From: Odiellus spinosus
Lineage: Eukaryota > Arthropoda > Arachnida > Opiliones > Phalangiidae
Assembly: GCA_963920705.1 (NCBI GenBank)
Contig: OY987234.1
Location: forward strand, 1,674,001-1,738,000
DNA: 64,000 bases
Reading direction: 5' to 3'
Shown here: positions 28,731-41,653 of the stretch, piece by piece
Numbering within the stretch: the stretch's first letter is position 1
How the letters are laid out: every line of letters begins with the position of its first letter
Notes under the pieces: model-generated
Told to the model about the DNA's origin: nothing
Databases searched by the model: none
What the model saw: only the letters and a program-made list of their open reading frames with translations
Made by a program: the position numbers and the translations under genes

Positions 28731-30480
28731 CTTGGGAAATTTGTGGATCTGCACTTGGGAAATTTGTGGATCTGCACTTGGGAAATTTGTGGATCTACAT
28801 TTGGGAAATTTGTGGATCTACACTTGGGAAATTTGTGGATCTGCATTTGGGAAATTTGTGGATCTACACTTGGGAAATTTGTGGATCTACATTTGGGAAA
28901 TTTGTGGATCTACACTTGGGAAATTGGTGGATCTACATTTGGGAAATTTGTGGATCTACACTTGGGAAATTTGTGGATCTACACTTGGGAAATTTGTGGA
29001 TCTACACTTGGGAAATTTGTGGGTCTACACTTGGGAAATTTGTGGATCTACACTTGGGAAATTTGTGGATCTACACTTGGGAAATTTGTGGATCTACACT
29101 TGGGAAATTTGGTGATCTACACTTGGGAAATTTGTGGATCTACACTTGGGAAATTTGTGGATCTACACTTGGGAAATTTGTGGATCTACATTAGGGAAAT
29201 TTGTGGATCTACACTTGGGAAATTTGTGGATCTACACTTAGGAAATTTGTGGATCTACACTTGGGAAATTTGTGGATCTACACTTGGGAAATTTGATTAT
29301 CTGCACTTGGAAAATTTGTGGATGTGCACTTGGGAAATTTGTGGATCTGTACTTGGGAACTTTGTGGATCTGCACTTGGGAAAATTGTGGATCTGCACTT
29401 GGGAAATTTGTGGATCTGCACTTGGGAAATTTGTGGATCTACACTTGGGAAATTTGTGGATCTACATTTGGGAAATTTGTGGATCTACATTTGGGAAATT
29501 TGTGGATGTGCACTTGGGAAATTTGTGGATCTACACTTGGGAAATTTGGTGATCTACACTTGGGAAATTTGTGGATCTACACTTGGGAAATTTGGTGATC
29601 TACACTTGGGATATTTGATTATCTGCACTTGGAAAATTTGTGGATGTGCACTTGGGAAATTTGTGGATCTGCACTTGGGAAAATTGTGCATCTGCACTTG
29701 GGGAATTTGTGGATCTGCACTTGGGAAATTTGTGGATCTGCACTTGGGAAATTTGTGGATCTGCACTTGGGAAATTTGTGGATCTACACTTGGGAAATTT
29801 GTGGATCTACATTTGGGAAATTTGTGGATCTGCATTTGGGAAATTTGTGGATCTGCACTTGGGAAATTTGTGGATCTGCACTTGGGAACTTTGTGGATCT
29901 GTACTTGTGAAAATTGTGGATCTGCACTTGGGGAATTTGTGGATCTGCACTTGGGAAATTTGTGGATCTGCACTTGGGAAATTTGTGAATCTGCACTTGG
30001 GAAATTTGTGGATCTGCACTTTTGAAATTTGTGGATCTGCACTTGGGAAATTTGTGGATATGCACTTGGCAAATTTGTGGATATGCACTTGGGAAATTTG
30101 TGGATCTGCACATGGGAAATTTTTGGATCTACACTTGGGAAATTTGTGGATCTACATTTGGGAAATTTGTGGATCTACACTTGGGAAATTTGGTGATCTA
30201 CACTTGGGATATTTGATTATCTGCACTTGGAAAATTTGTGGATGTGCACTTGGGAAATTTGTGGATCTGCACTTGGGAAAATTGTGGATCTGCACTTGGG
30301 AAATTTGTGGATCTGCACTTGGGAAATTTGTGGATCTGCACTTGGGAAATTTGTGGATCTACATTTGGGAAATTTGTGGATCTACACTTGGGAAATTTGT
30401 GGATCTGCATTTGGGAAATTTGTGGATCTACACTTGGGAAATTTGTGGATCTACATTTGGGAAATTTGTGGATCTACACT
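28730..30480 (+). repeat. Mosaic satellite segment
   Basis: This stretch continues the 23-bp array without a clear tandem unit of its own. The left half (to about 29.6 kb) carries the AAATTGGTGG, GTGGGTC and CATTAGGG variants of the preceding family. The part at about 29.68-30.13 kb carries GTGCATC, GTGAATC, GGATATGC and CACATGGGAAATTTTTGG, resembling the blocks at 32.5-33.1 kb. One monomer near 29905 reads CTTGTGAAAAT, which I did not see elsewhere in this context. Confidence 0.6.
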
Positions 30481-32485
30481 TGGGAAATTGGTGGATCTAC
30501 ATTTGGGAAATTTGTGGATCTACACTTGGGAAATTTGTGGATCTACACTTGGGAAATTTGTGGATCTACACTTGGGAAATTTGTGGGTCTACACTTGGGA
30601 AATTTGTGGATCTACACTTGGGAAATTTGTGGATCTACACTTGGGAAATTTGTGGATCTACACTTGGGAAATTTGTGGATCTACACTTGGGAAATTTGTG
30701 GATCTACATTTGGGAAATTTGTGGATCTACACTTGGGAAATTTGTGGATCTACACTTAGGAAATTTGTGGATCTACACTTGGGAAATTTGTGGATCTACA
30801 CTTGGGAAATTTGATTATCTGCACTTGGAAAATTTGTGGATGTGCACTTGGGAAATTTGTGGATCTGTACTTGGGAACTTTGTGGATCTGCACTTGGGAA
30901 AATTGTGGATCTGCACTTGGGAAATTTGTGGATCTGCACTTGGGAAATTTGTGGATCTACACTTGGGAAATTTGTGGATCTACATTTGGGAAATTTGTGG
31001 ATCTACATTTGGGAAATTTGTGGATGTGCACTTGGGAAATTTGTGGATCTACACTTGGGAAATTTGGTGATCTACACTTGGGAAATTTGTGGATCTACAC
31101 TTGGGAAATTTGATTATCTGCACTTGGAAAATTTGTGGATGTGCACTTGGGAAATTTGTGGATCTGTACTTGGGAACTTTGTGGATCTGCACTTGGGAAA
31201 ATTGTGGATCTGCACTTGGGAAATTTGTGGATCTGCACTTGGGAAATTTGTGGATCTACACTTGGGAAATTTGTGGATCTACATTTGGGAAATTTGTGGA
31301 TCTACATTTGGGAAATTTGTGGATGTGCACTTGGGAAATTTGTGGATCTACACTTGGGAAATTTGGTGATCTACACTTGGGAAATTTGTGGATCTACACT
31401 TGGGAAATTTGGTGATCTACACTTGGGATATTTGATTATCTGCACTTGGAAAATTTGTGGATGTGCACTTGGGAAATTTGTGGATCTGCACTTGGGAAAA
31501 TTGTGCATCTGCACTTGGGGAATTTGTGGATCTGCACTTGGGAAATTTGTGGATCTGCACTTGGGAAATTGGTGGATCTACATTTGGGAAATTTGTGGAT
31601 CTACACTTGGGAAATTTGTGGATCTACACTTGGGAAATTTGTGGATCTACACTTGGGAAATTTGTGGGTCTACACTTGGGAAATTTGTGGATCTACACTT
31701 GGGAAATTTGTGGATCTACACTTGGGAAATTTGTGGATCTACACTTGGGAAATTTGTGGATCTACACTTGGGAAATTTGTGGATCTACATTTGGGAAATT
31801 TGTGGATCTACACTTGGGAAATTTGTGGATCTACACTTAGGAAATTTGTGGATCTACACTTGGGAAATTTGTGGATCTACACTTGGGAAATTTGATTATC
31901 TGCACTTGGAAAATTTGTGGATGTGCACTTGGGAAATTTGTGGATCTGTACTTGGGAACTTTGTGGATCTGCACTTGGGAAAATTGTGGATCTGCACTTG
32001 GGAAATTTGTGGATCTGCACTTGGGAAATTTGTGGATCTACACTTGGGAAATTTGTGGATCTACATTTGGGAAATTTGTGGATCTACATTTGGGAAATTT
32101 GTGGATGTGCACTTGGGAAATTTGTGGATCTACACTTGGGAAATTTGGTGATCTACACTTGGGAAATTTGTGGATCTACACTTGGGAAATTTGATTATCT
32201 GCACTTGGAAAATTTGTGGATGTGCACTTGGGAAATTTGTGGATCTGTACTTGGGAACTTTGTGGATCTGCACTTGGGAAAATTGTGGATCTGCACTTGG
32301 GAAATTTGTGGATCTGCACTTGGGAAATTTGTGGATCTACACTTGGGAAATTTGTGGATCTACATTTGGGAAATTTGTGGATCTACATTTGGGAAATTTG
32401 TGGATGTGCACTTGGGAAATTTGTGGATCTACACTTGGGAAATTTGGTGATCTACACTTGGGAAATTTGTGGATCTACACTTGGG
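30480..32485 (+). repeat. 1,081-bp repeat pair with 299-bp doublets
   Basis: About 30480-31400 matches 31561-32481 at 1,081 bp (47 monomers), with the AAATTGGTGG variant at 30487 and 31568 marking the start. Each copy contains a 13-monomer (299-bp) tandem doublet whose starts lie near 30790 and 31089, and near 31871 and 32170. The same doublet occurs once more near 37046 and 37345, 6,256 bp to the right of the first. The right copy ends where GGGATATTTG replaces GGGAAATTTG near 32485. Confidence 0.8.
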
Positions 32486-32640
32486 ATATTTGATTATCTG
32501 CACTTGGAAAATTTGTGGATGTGCACTTGGGAAATTTGTGGATCTGCACTTGGGAAAATTGTGCATCTGCACTTGGGGAATTTGTGGATCTGCACTTGGG
32601 AAATTTGTGGATCTGCACTTGGGAAATTTGTGGATCTGCA

Positions 32641-33756
32641 CTTGGGAAATTTGTGGATCTACATTTGGGAAATTTGTGGATCTGCATTTGGGAAATTTGT
32701 GGATGTGCACTTGGGAAATTTGTGGATCTACACTTGGAAAATTTGTGGATGTGCACTTGGGAAATTTGTGGATCTGCACTTGGGAACTTTGTGGATCTGT
32801 ACTTGGGAAAATTGTGGATCTGCACTTGGGGAATTTGTGGATCTGCACTTGGGAAATTTGTGGATCTGCACTTGGGAAATTTGTGAATCTGCACTTGGGA
32901 AATTTGTGGATCTGCACTTTTGAAATTTGTGGATCTGCACTTGGGAAATTTGTGGATATGCACTTGGCAAATTTGTGGATATGCACTTGGGAAATTTGTG
33001 GATCTGCACATGGGAAATTTTTGGATCTACACTTGGGAAATTTGTGGATCTACATTTGGGAATTTTGTGGATCTACATTTGGGAAATTTGTGGATGTGCA
33101 CTTGGGAAATTTGTGGATCTACACTTGGGAAATTTGGTGATCTACACTTGGGAAATTTGTGGATCTACACTTGGGAAATTTGTGGATCTGCACTTGGGAA
33201 ATTTGTGGATCTACACTTGGGAAATTTGTGGATCTACATTTGGGAAATTTGTGGATCTGCATTTGGGAAATTTGTGGATGTGCACTTGGGAAATTTGTGG
33301 ATCTACACTTGGAAAATTTGTGGATGTGCACTTGGGAAATTTGTGGATCTGCACTTGGGAACTTTGTGGATCTGTACTTGGGAAAATTGTGGATCTGCAC
33401 TTGGGGAATTTGTGGATCTGCACTTGGGAAATTTGTGGATCTGCACTTGGGAAATTTGTGAATCTGCACTTGGGAAATTTGTGGATCTGCACTTTTGAAA
33501 TTTGTGGATCTGCACTTGGGAAATTTGTGGATATGCACTTGGCAAATTTGTGGATATGCACTTGGGAAATTTGTGGATCTGCACATGGGAAATTTTTGGA
33601 TCTACACTTGGGAAATTTGTGGATCTACATTTGGGAATTTTGTGGATCTACATTTGGGAAATTTGTGGATGTGCACTTGGGAAATTTGTGGATCTACACT
33701 TGGGAAATTTGGTGATCTACACTTGGGAAATTTGTGGATCTACACTTGGGAAATTT
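32641..33756 (+). repeat. 575-bp tandem duplication
   Basis: About 32641-33181 matches 33216-33756 at 575 bp (25 monomers). Both copies run through the same series of rare variants: GCATTTGGG, GGATGTGC, CTTGGAAAA, GGGAACTTT, GGATCTGTAC with GGGAAAATTG, GGGGAATTTG, GTGAATC, CTTTTGAAA, GGATATGC with CTTGGCAAA, CACATGGG with TTTTTGG, and GGGAATTTTG. Most of this doublet is repeated again at about 37.93-38.79 kb as part of the larger 5,037-bp duplication. Confidence 0.8.
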
Positions 33757-36616
33757 GGTGATCTACACTTGGGATATTTGATTATCTGCACTTGGAAAAT
33801 TTGTGGATGTGCACTTGGGAAATTTGTGGATCTGCACTTGGGAAAATTGTGGATCTGCAATTGGGAAATTTGTGGATCTGCACTTGGGAAATTTGTGGAT
33901 CTGCACTTGGGAAATTTGTGGATCTACATTTGGGAAATTTGTGGATCTACACTTGGGAAATTTGTGGATCTGCATTTGGGAAATTTGTGGATCTACACTT
34001 GGGAAATTTGTGGATCTACATTTGGGAAATTTGTGGATCTACACTTGGGAAATTGGTGGATCTACATTTGGGAAATTTGTGGATCTACACTTGGGAAATT
34101 TGTGGATCTACACTTGGGAAATTTGTGGATGTGCACTTGGGAAATTTGTGGATCTACACTTGGGAAATTTGATTATCTGCACTTGGAAAATTTGTGGATC
34201 TGTACTTGGGAACTTTGTGGATCTGCACTTGGTAAAATTGTGGATCTGCACTTGGGAAATTTGTGGATCTACATTTGGGAAATTTGTGGATCTACATTTG
34301 GGAAATTTGTGGATGTGCACTTGGGAAATTTGTGGATCTACACTTGGGAAATTTGGTGATCTACACTTGGGAAATTTGTGGATCTACTCTTGGGAAATTT
34401 GGTGATCTACACTTGGGATATTTGATTATCTGCACTTGGAAAATTTGTGGATGTGCACTTGGGAAATTTGTGGATCTGCACTTGGGAAAATTGTGCATCT
34501 GCACTTGGGGAATTTGTGGATCTGCACTTGGGAAATTTGTGGATCTGCACTTGGGAAATTTGTGGATCTGCACTTGGGAAATTTGTGGATCTGCACTTTT
34601 GAAATTTGTGGATCTGCACTTGGGAAATTTGTGGATCTACACTTGGGAAATTTGTGGATCTACACTTGGGAAATTTGGTGATCTACATTTGGGAAATTTG
34701 TGGATCTACACTTGGGAAATTTGTGGATCTACACTTGGGAAATTTGTGGATCTACATTTGGGAAATTTGTGGATCTGCACTTGGGAACTTTGTGGATCTG
34801 CACTTGGGAAAATTGTGGATCTGCACTTGGGAAATTTGTGGATCTGCACCTGGGAAATTTGTGGATCTACACTTGGGAAATTTGTGGATCTACATTTGGG
34901 AAATTTGTGGATCTGCATTTGGGAAATTTGTGGATGTGCACTTGGGAAATTTGTGGATCTACACTTGGAAAATTTGTGGATGTGCACTTGGGAAATTTGT
35001 GGATCTGCACTTGGGAACTTTGTGGATCTGCACTTGGGAAAATTGTGGATCTGCACTTGGGGAATTTGTGGATCTGCACTTGGGAAATTTGTGGATCTGC
35101 ACTTGGGAAATTTGTGAATCTGCACTTGGGAAATTTGTGGATCTGCACTTTTGAAATTTGTGGATCTGCACTTGGGAAATTTGTGGATATGCACTTGGCA
35201 AATTTGTGGATATGCACTTGGGAAATTTGTGGATCTACACTTGGGAAATTTGTGGATCTACACTTGGGAAATTTGTGGATCTACACTTTTGAAATTTGGT
35301 GATCTACACTTGGGAAATTTGTGGATCTACACTTGGGAAATTTGTGGATCTACACTTGGGAAATTTGTGGATCTACATTTGGGAAATTTGTGGATCTGCA
35401 CTTGGGAAATTTGTGGACCTACACTTGGGAAATTTGTGGATCTGCACTTGGGAAATTTGTGGATCTACACTTGGGAAATTTGTGGATCTACATTTGGGAA
35501 ATTTGTGGATCTACACTTGGGAAATTTGTGGATCTACTCTTGGGAAATTTGTGGATCTTCACTTGGGAAATTTGTGGATCTACACTTGGGAAATTTGCGG
35601 ATCTGCACTTGGGAAATTTGTGGTTCTACACTTGGGAAATTTGTGGATCTACATTTGGGAAATTTGTGGATCTACACTTGGGAAATTTGTGGATCTACAC
35701 TTGGGAAATTTGTGGGTCTACACTTGGGAAATTTGTGGATCTACACTTGGGAAATTTGTGGATTTACACTTGGGGATTTTGTGGATCTACACTTGGGAAA
35801 TAGGAGGATCTGCACTTGGGAAATTTGTGGATCTGCACTTATGAAATTTGTGGATCTGCACTTGGGAATTTTGTGGATCTGCACTTGGGAAATTTGTGGA
35901 TCTGCACTTGGGAAATTTGTGGATCTGCACTTGGGAAATTTGTGGATCTGAACTTGGGAAATTTGTGGATCTACATTTGGGAAATTTGTGGATCTGCACT
36001 TGGGAACTTTGTGGATCTGCACTTGGGAAAATTGTGGATCTGCACTTGGGAAATTTGTGGATCTGCATTTGGGAAATTTGTGGATCTACACTTGGGAAAT
36101 TTGTGGATCTACATTTGGGAAATTTGTGGATCTGCATTTGGGAAATTTGTGGATGTGCACTTGGGAAATTTGTGGATCTACACTTGGAAAATTTGTGGAT
36201 GTGCACTTGGGAAATTTGTGGATCTGCACTTGGGAACTTTGTGGATCTGCACTTGGGAAAATTGTGGATCTGCACTTGGGGAATTTGTGGATCTGCACTT
36301 GGGAAATTTGTGGATCTGCACTTGGGAAATTTGTGAATCTGCACTTGGGAAATTTGTGGATCTGCACTTTTGAAATTTGTGGATCTGCACTTGGGAAATT
36401 TGTGGATATGCCCTTGGCAAATTTGTGGATATGCACTTGGGAAATTTGTGGATCTACACTTGGGAAATTTGTGGATCTACACTTGGGAAATTTGTGGATC
36501 TACACTTTTGAAATTTGGTGATCTACACTTGGGAAATTTGTGGATCTACACTTGGGAAATTTGTGGATCTACACTTGGGAAATTTGTGGATCTACATTTG
36601 GGAAATTTGTGGATCT
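32892..36616 (+). repeat. 3.7-kb duplicated block, left copy
   Basis: This block matches 37929-41653 at an offset of 5,037 bp (219 monomers). Rare variants are shared at every place I compared: CTGCAATTGGG near 33857, CTTGGTAAAATTG near 34231, TACTCTTGG near 34385, CACCTGGG near 34849, GGACCTACAC near 35414, GCGGATC near 35597, AAATAGGAGG near 35800 and the unusual GGATATGCCCTTGGC near 36405. The left edge is set by CTTGGGAAATTTGTGAATC against GGATGTGC upstream, the right edge by CATTTGGG against GCACTTGGG. I noticed no difference between copies, but I did not compare every base. Confidence 0.85.
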
Positions 36617-37929
36617 ACATTTGGGAAATTTGTGGATCTACACTTGGGAAATTTGTGGATCTGCATTTGGGAAATTTGTGGATCTACACTTGGGAAATTT
36701 GTGGATCTACATTTGGGAAATTTGTGGATCTACACTTGGGAAATTGGTGGATCTACATTTGGGAAATTTGTGGATCTACACTTGGGAAATTTGTGGATCT
36801 ACACTTGGGAAATTTGTGGATCTACACTTGGGAAATTTGTGGGTCTACACTTGGGAAATTTGTGGATCTACACTTGGGAAATTTGTGGATCTACACTTGG
36901 GAAATTTGTGGATCTACACTTGGGAAATTTGTGGATCTACACTTGGGAAATTTGTGGATCTACATTTGGGAAATTTGTGGATCTACACTTGGGAAATTTG
37001 TGGATCTACACTTAGGAAATTTGTGGATCTACACTTGGGAAATTTGTGGATCTACACTTGGGAAATTTGATTATCTGCACTTGGAAAATTTGTGGATGTG
37101 CACTTGGGAAATTTGTGGATCTGTACTTGGGAACTTTGTGGATCTGCACTTGGGAAAATTGTGGATCTGCACTTGGGAAATTTGTGGATCTGCACTTGGG
37201 AAATTTGTGGATCTACACTTGGGAAATTTGTGGATCTACATTTGGGAAATTTGTGGATCTACATTTGGGAAATTTGTGGATGTGCACTTGGGAAATTTGT
37301 GGATCTACACTTGGGAAATTTGGTGATCTACACTTGGGAAATTTGTGGATCTACACTTGGGAAATTTGATTATCTGCACTTGGAAAATTTGTGGATGTGC
37401 ACTTGGGAAATTTGTGGATCTGTACTTGGGAACTTTGTGGATCTGCACTTGGGAAAATTGTGGATCTGCACTTGGGAAATTTGTGGATCTGCACTTGGGA
37501 AATTTGTGGATCTACACTTGGGAAATTTGTGGATCTACATTTGGGAAATTTGTGGATCTACATTTGGGAAATTTGTGGATGTGCACTTGGGAAATTTGTG
37601 GATCTACACTTGGGAAATTTGGTGATCTACACTTGGGAAATTTGTGGATCTACACTTGGGAAATTTGGTGATCTACACTTGGGATATTTGATTATCTGCA
37701 CTTGGAAAATTTGTGGATGTGCACTTGGGAAATTTGTGGATCTGCACTTGGGAAAATTGTGCATCTGCACTTGGGGAATTTGTGGATCTGCACTTGGGAA
37801 ATTTGTGGATCTGCACTTGGGAAATTTGTGGATCTGCACTTGGGAAATTTGTGGATCTACACTTGGGAAATTTGTGGATCTACATTTGGGAAATTTGTGG
37901 ATCTGCATTTGGGAAATTTGTGGATGTGC
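36616..37929 (+). repeat. Spacer segment between the two 3.7-kb copies
   Basis: This is more of the same satellite, of a different lineage from its flanks. About 36.73-37.67 kb matches 30.48-31.41 kb at 6,256 bp (272 monomers), including the AAATTGGTGG marker (36742) and the 299-bp doublet (about 37046 and 37345). The rest, to 37929, resembles 29.6-29.85 kb, with GTGCATC and GCATTTGGG monomers. A block present left of the duplicated segment thus recurs between its copies. Confidence 0.75.
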
Positions 37930-40900
37930 ACTTGGGAAATTTGTGGATCTGCACTTTTGAAATTTGTGGATCTGCACTTGGGAAATTTGTGGATATGCAC
38001 TTGGCAAATTTGTGGATATGCACTTGGGAAATTTGTGGATCTGCACATGGGAAATTTTTGGATCTACACTTGGGAAATTTGTGGATCTACATTTGGGAAT
38101 TTTGTGGATCTACATTTGGGAAATTTGTGGATGTGCACTTGGGAAATTTGTGGATCTACACTTGGGAAATTTGGTGATCTACACTTGGGAAATTTGTGGA
38201 TCTACACTTGGGAAATTTGTGGATCTGCACTTGGGAAATTTGTGGATCTACACTTGGGAAATTTGTGGATCTACATTTGGGAAATTTGTGGATCTGCATT
38301 TGGGAAATTTGTGGATGTGCACTTGGGAAATTTGTGGATCTACACTTGGAAAATTTGTGGATGTGCACTTGGGAAATTTGTGGATCTGCACTTGGGAACT
38401 TTGTGGATCTGTACTTGGGAAAATTGTGGATCTGCACTTGGGGAATTTGTGGATCTGCACTTGGGAAATTTGTGGATCTGCACTTGGGAAATTTGTGAAT
38501 CTGCACTTGGGAAATTTGTGGATCTGCACTTTTGAAATTTGTGGATCTGCACTTGGGAAATTTGTGGATATGCACTTGGCAAATTTGTGGATATGCACTT
38601 GGGAAATTTGTGGATCTGCACATGGGAAATTTTTGGATCTACACTTGGGAAATTTGTGGATCTACATTTGGGAATTTTGTGGATCTACATTTGGGAAATT
38701 TGTGGATGTGCACTTGGGAAATTTGTGGATCTACACTTGGGAAATTTGGTGATCTACACTTGGGAAATTTGTGGATCTACACTTGGGAAATTTGGTGATC
38801 TACACTTGGGATATTTGATTATCTGCACTTGGAAAATTTGTGGATGTGCACTTGGGAAATTTGTGGATCTGCACTTGGGAAAATTGTGGATCTGCAATTG
38901 GGAAATTTGTGGATCTGCACTTGGGAAATTTGTGGATCTGCACTTGGGAAATTTGTGGATCTACATTTGGGAAATTTGTGGATCTACACTTGGGAAATTT
39001 GTGGATCTGCATTTGGGAAATTTGTGGATCTACACTTGGGAAATTTGTGGATCTACATTTGGGAAATTTGTGGATCTACACTTGGGAAATTGGTGGATCT
39101 ACATTTGGGAAATTTGTGGATCTACACTTGGGAAATTTGTGGATCTACACTTGGGAAATTTGTGGATGTGCACTTGGGAAATTTGTGGATCTACACTTGG
39201 GAAATTTGATTATCTGCACTTGGAAAATTTGTGGATCTGTACTTGGGAACTTTGTGGATCTGCACTTGGTAAAATTGTGGATCTGCACTTGGGAAATTTG
39301 TGGATCTACATTTGGGAAATTTGTGGATCTACATTTGGGAAATTTGTGGATGTGCACTTGGGAAATTTGTGGATCTACACTTGGGAAATTTGGTGATCTA
39401 CACTTGGGAAATTTGTGGATCTACTCTTGGGAAATTTGGTGATCTACACTTGGGATATTTGATTATCTGCACTTGGAAAATTTGTGGATGTGCACTTGGG
39501 AAATTTGTGGATCTGCACTTGGGAAAATTGTGCATCTGCACTTGGGGAATTTGTGGATCTGCACTTGGGAAATTTGTGGATCTGCACTTGGGAAATTTGT
39601 GGATCTGCACTTGGGAAATTTGTGGATCTGCACTTTTGAAATTTGTGGATCTGCACTTGGGAAATTTGTGGATCTACACTTGGGAAATTTGTGGATCTAC
39701 ACTTGGGAAATTTGGTGATCTACATTTGGGAAATTTGTGGATCTACACTTGGGAAATTTGTGGATCTACACTTGGGAAATTTGTGGATCTACATTTGGGA
39801 AATTTGTGGATCTGCACTTGGGAACTTTGTGGATCTGCACTTGGGAAAATTGTGGATCTGCACTTGGGAAATTTGTGGATCTGCACCTGGGAAATTTGTG
39901 GATCTACACTTGGGAAATTTGTGGATCTACATTTGGGAAATTTGTGGATCTGCATTTGGGAAATTTGTGGATGTGCACTTGGGAAATTTGTGGATCTACA
40001 CTTGGAAAATTTGTGGATGTGCACTTGGGAAATTTGTGGATCTGCACTTGGGAACTTTGTGGATCTGCACTTGGGAAAATTGTGGATCTGCACTTGGGGA
40101 ATTTGTGGATCTGCACTTGGGAAATTTGTGGATCTGCACTTGGGAAATTTGTGAATCTGCACTTGGGAAATTTGTGGATCTGCACTTTTGAAATTTGTGG
40201 ATCTGCACTTGGGAAATTTGTGGATATGCACTTGGCAAATTTGTGGATATGCACTTGGGAAATTTGTGGATCTACACTTGGGAAATTTGTGGATCTACAC
40301 TTGGGAAATTTGTGGATCTACACTTTTGAAATTTGGTGATCTACACTTGGGAAATTTGTGGATCTACACTTGGGAAATTTGTGGATCTACACTTGGGAAA
40401 TTTGTGGATCTACATTTGGGAAATTTGTGGATCTGCACTTGGGAAATTTGTGGACCTACACTTGGGAAATTTGTGGATCTGCACTTGGGAAATTTGTGGA
40501 TCTACACTTGGGAAATTTGTGGATCTACATTTGGGAAATTTGTGGATCTACACTTGGGAAATTTGTGGATCTACTCTTGGGAAATTTGTGGATCTTCACT
40601 TGGGAAATTTGTGGATCTACACTTGGGAAATTTGCGGATCTGCACTTGGGAAATTTGTGGTTCTACACTTGGGAAATTTGTGGATCTACATTTGGGAAAT
40701 TTGTGGATCTACACTTGGGAAATTTGTGGATCTACACTTGGGAAATTTGTGGGTCTACACTTGGGAAATTTGTGGATCTACACTTGGGAAATTTGTGGAT
40801 TTACACTTGGGGATTTTGTGGATCTACACTTGGGAAATAGGAGGATCTGCACTTGGGAAATTTGTGGATCTGCACTTATGAAATTTGTGGATCTGCACTT

Positions 40901-41653
40901 GGGAATTTTGTGGATCTGCACTTGGGAAATTTGTGGATCTGCACTTGGGAAATTTGTGGATCTGCACTTGGGAAATTTGTGGATCTGAACTTGGGAAATT
41001 TGTGGATCTACATTTGGGAAATTTGTGGATCTGCACTTGGGAACTTTGTGGATCTGCACTTGGGAAAATTGTGGATCTGCACTTGGGAAATTTGTGGATC
41101 TGCATTTGGGAAATTTGTGGATCTACACTTGGGAAATTTGTGGATCTACATTTGGGAAATTTGTGGATCTGCATTTGGGAAATTTGTGGATGTGCACTTG
41201 GGAAATTTGTGGATCTACACTTGGAAAATTTGTGGATGTGCACTTGGGAAATTTGTGGATCTGCACTTGGGAACTTTGTGGATCTGCACTTGGGAAAATT
41301 GTGGATCTGCACTTGGGGAATTTGTGGATCTGCACTTGGGAAATTTGTGGATCTGCACTTGGGAAATTTGTGAATCTGCACTTGGGAAATTTGTGGATCT
41401 GCACTTTTGAAATTTGTGGATCTGCACTTGGGAAATTTGTGGATATGCCCTTGGCAAATTTGTGGATATGCACTTGGGAAATTTGTGGATCTACACTTGG
41501 GAAATTTGTGGATCTACACTTGGGAAATTTGTGGATCTACACTTTTGAAATTTGGTGATCTACACTTGGGAAATTTGTGGATCTACACTTGGGAAATTTG
41601 TGGATCTACACTTGGGAAATTTGTGGATCTACATTTGGGAAATTTGTGGATCT
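37929..41653 (+). repeat. 3.7-kb duplicated block, right copy
   Basis: This is the partner of 32892-36616. It repeats the same rare changes, for example CTGCAATTGGG near 38894, CTTGGTAAAATTG near 39268, GCGGATC near 40634, AAATAGGAGG near 40837 and GGATATGCCCTTGGC near 41442. After about 41653 the right copy continues with GCACTTGGG where the left copy has CATTTGGG. It includes a copy of the 575-bp duplication. The lack of visible divergence makes it the best candidate in the window for a very recent duplication or an assembly artefact. Confidence 0.85.
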
